Source: JBBRLG01 sp038231495 (lineage in GTDB: Bacteria > Planctomycetota > Planctomycetia > Gemmatales > Gemmataceae). From it: DNA of 7,165 nt. Both the position numbers and the translations under genes were made by a program. A model generated the notes under the pieces. It saw only the letters and a list, made by a program, of their open reading frames with translations, was not told the origin of the DNA and did no database searches. The stretch's first letter is position 1; every line of letters begins with the position of its first letter. This document shows positions 6,133 to 7,165 of the stretch, piece by piece. Location: the NCBI GenBank assembly GCA_038231495.1, contig JBBRLG010000393.1, positions 1-7,165 on the forward strand, read 5' to 3'.

Positions 6133-6993
6133 ATGATCCGTATCCTGCGTTATCTTTTGGCGGTTGCCGTCGCGGTTGCGCTCGTTTTCACGGTCGGTTG
6201 CGGGGAACCGAATGGCGGTTCGCCGGTTGCCTCCGGCGTCAACACGCAAGCAAGGGGGGTGCCGGCAATCACCCCGGCAACCCCGGAGGAACACGCCCAC
6301 AAGGCGAGTGTACACGGGGGCATCGTCGTACCTATCGGCCGCGACAACTACCACGCCGAAGCCGTCTTCGAGAAGGACGGCGTCCTGCGCCTCTACACTC
6401 TCGGTAACGACGAAGCCAAGGTCATCGAGGTCGAAGCGCAACCGCTGTCCGCTTACGTCAAACCGGACGGCGGAACCGAAGCGACTTCCTTCGTGTTCAA
6501 GCCCGAACCGCAGCCGGGCGACGCGCCGGGCCGGACCTCCCAATTCCTCGGCAAGCTCCCGCGCGACCTTTGGGGCAAGAAAGTCGAGGTGACGATTCCG
6601 ACCATCCGCATCGGTGAAGAGCGGTTCCGGCTCGGCTTCAAGTCGGCGGAGGACGCCCACGCGGAAACCATGCCGTCAGAATTGGGCGACGAAGACGAAC
6701 GGAAACTGTACCTCAGCCCCGGCGGACTCTACACCGAGGCCGACATCACCGCGAACGGCGGCATGACCGCCTCCGAGAAGTTCCGGGGCCGCAAACCGGC
6801 GCACGACCTGAAACCTACGGCGGGCGACAAGATTTGTCCGATCACTCTGACGAAAGCGAACCCGCAATTCAGCTGGACCATCGGCGGCAAGGTCTACGAG
6901 TTTTGCTGCCCGCCGTGCGTCGATGAGTTCGTGAAGTTGGCGAAAGAGAAACCGCAGGAAGTCAAAGACCCCGAGACGTACCGCAAAAAGTGA
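6133..6993 (+). CDS. Lipoprotein with His-rich domain and C-terminal YHS/TRASH-like metal-binding tail
   Basis: The product has 286 aa. Residues 1-23 are a lipoprotein signal: MIR, a hydrophobic stretch, then TVGC with Cys23 as lipidation site (Thr at -3 is allowed but not typical). A Gly/Pro/Thr-rich linker (24-50) leads to a domain of about 52-172 with EEHAHKASVHGG (His54, 56, 61) and His74, mostly beta in character. A segment LYLSPGGLYTEADI (192-205) follows, then GDKICPITLTKANPQFSW (231-248) and YEFCCPPCVDEF (255-266). Cys235, 258, 259 and 262 form a zinc- or copper-type site like the YHS/TRASH fold found in heavy-metal proteins. It likely binds metal at the cell envelope, as an accessory to a metal efflux pump of the Cus/HlyD type, although no pump gene is in the window. 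It follows another exported Cys/His-rich gene by 191 nt with its own leader. The exact metal is unknown. Confidence 0.87.
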   Translation: MIRILRYLLAVAVAVALVFTVGCGEPNGGSPVASGVNTQARGVPAITPATPEEHAHKASVHGGIVVPIGRDNYHAEAVFEKDGVLRLYTLGNDEAKVIEVEAQPLSAYVKPDGGTEATSFVFKPEPQPGDAPGRTSQFLGKLPRDLWGKKVEVTIPTIRIGEERFRLGFKSAEDAHAETMPSELGDEDERKLYLSPGGLYTEADITANGGMTASEKFRGRKPAHDLKPTAGDKICPITLTKANPQFSWTIGGKVYEFCCPPCVDEFVKLAKEKPQEVKDPETYRKK

Positions 6994-7071
6994 CGACATC
7001 TGAGAGGCTGTGAAGCGTTGTTCCCAGGCTCCGCTCGCGAACGAGGGGAAAGCCGCTTGTAACCGTTCACT
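6994..7071. other. Short spacer with a degenerate repeat-like segment
   Basis: No gene is seen. GTTCCCAGGCTCCGCTCGCG (7019-7038), closed by GAAC, resembles a worn form of the GTTCCCAGGCTCCGCC...GGGAAC palindrome that I recall from planctomycete intergenic DNA; only a GTTC/GAAC pair remains here. This is a resemblance from memory only. Confidence 0.25.
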
Positions 7072-7165
7072 CCCCCCCTTACGAAGGGGGGGGTAGGGGG
7101 GTGGAAATTACACCATGACCGAGTACCTCAAGCGTTCTTAACCCCCCCCTGCCCCCCCTTCGTAA
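7072..7165. repeat. Inverted pair of C-rich/G-rich hairpin units, cut by the right edge
   Basis: Unit A is complete: seven C plus TT (7072-7080), loop ACG, AA plus seven G (7084-7092), a perfect 9-bp stem. A second G-run (7095-7101) follows. At 7141-7165 the mirror image begins: a run of eight C, TG, seven C, then TTCGTAA at the very edge. The arm 7079-7102 is the near-exact reverse complement of 7141-7165, differing only in the G/C run lengths and one base. They enclose 38 nt (7103-7140). This fits a dispersed repeat or small non-autonomous element; the hairpin could also act as a transcription stop for the lipoprotein gene. Confidence 0.8.

Noticed and set aside
5430..6134. Minus-strand 234-codon frame across the Cys-rich gene and the leader
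   Set aside because: It has no domain signature and runs antisense to a gene with a signal peptide and Cys clusters; its start overlaps the lipoprotein binding-site region by chance.
7072..7165. CRISPR repeat array
   Set aside because: There are only two units, in opposite orientation and palindromic, with no series of equal spacers.

Overview
The window looks like GC-rich planctomycete DNA, most likely from the Gemmataceae or close relatives. This is an inference from gene content and style, not from any database match. The signs are: a surface protein whose N-terminus carries a basic stretch plus the motif VEQLEDRVVPT; an ECF sigma factor next to a very large transmembrane Ser/Thr kinase with an N-terminal zinc-finger-like motif and a long TPR tail; a metal-type lipoprotein with a CPIT...FCCPPC tail; and palindromic repeats between genes.

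Layout. (1) Positions 1-1162, minus strand: the first 387 codons of a large secreted beta-strand-repeat protein whose C-terminus lies outside the window. (2) Positions 1163-1597: a 435-nt divergent intergenic region with several short dyads. (3) Positions 1598-2218, plus: an ECF sigma factor of 206 aa. (4) Positions 2234-2305: a perfect 30-bp inverted repeat. (5) Positions 2334-5354, plus: a 1006-aa kinase (zinc finger, kinase, one TM helix, TPRs). (6) Positions 5366-5433: a second, sequence-unrelated inverted repeat with perfect 25-bp arms. (7) Positions 5489-5941, plus: a 150-aa exported Cys/His-rich protein. (8) Positions 5942-6132: a structured leader. (9) Positions 6133-6993, plus: a 286-aa lipoprotein with a YHS/TRASH-like metal-binding tail. 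(10) Positions 7072-7165: a third inverted-repeat element, cut by the window edge.

How the genes may work together. The sigma factor and kinase form a co-directional pair of a kind known in planctomycetes. The kinase would sense something through its TPR or zinc-finger part and act on the sigma factor or on other targets. No separate anti-sigma gene is visible. The two plus-strand genes after the second repeat look like the start of a metal-handling (heavy-metal efflux type) cluster that continues to the right. The divergent surface protein may simply be a neighbour.

Most interesting structure. The two repeats flanking the kinase share almost no primary sequence but have the same geometry: two inverted 8-4-8 stem-loop units separated by exactly 20 nt, 60 nt overall. 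A third inverted pair of hairpin units, with a longer spacer, begins after the lipoprotein. This looks like REPIN-type elements, possibly also working as operon punctuation. I found no tRNA, rRNA, CRISPR array or transposase gene.
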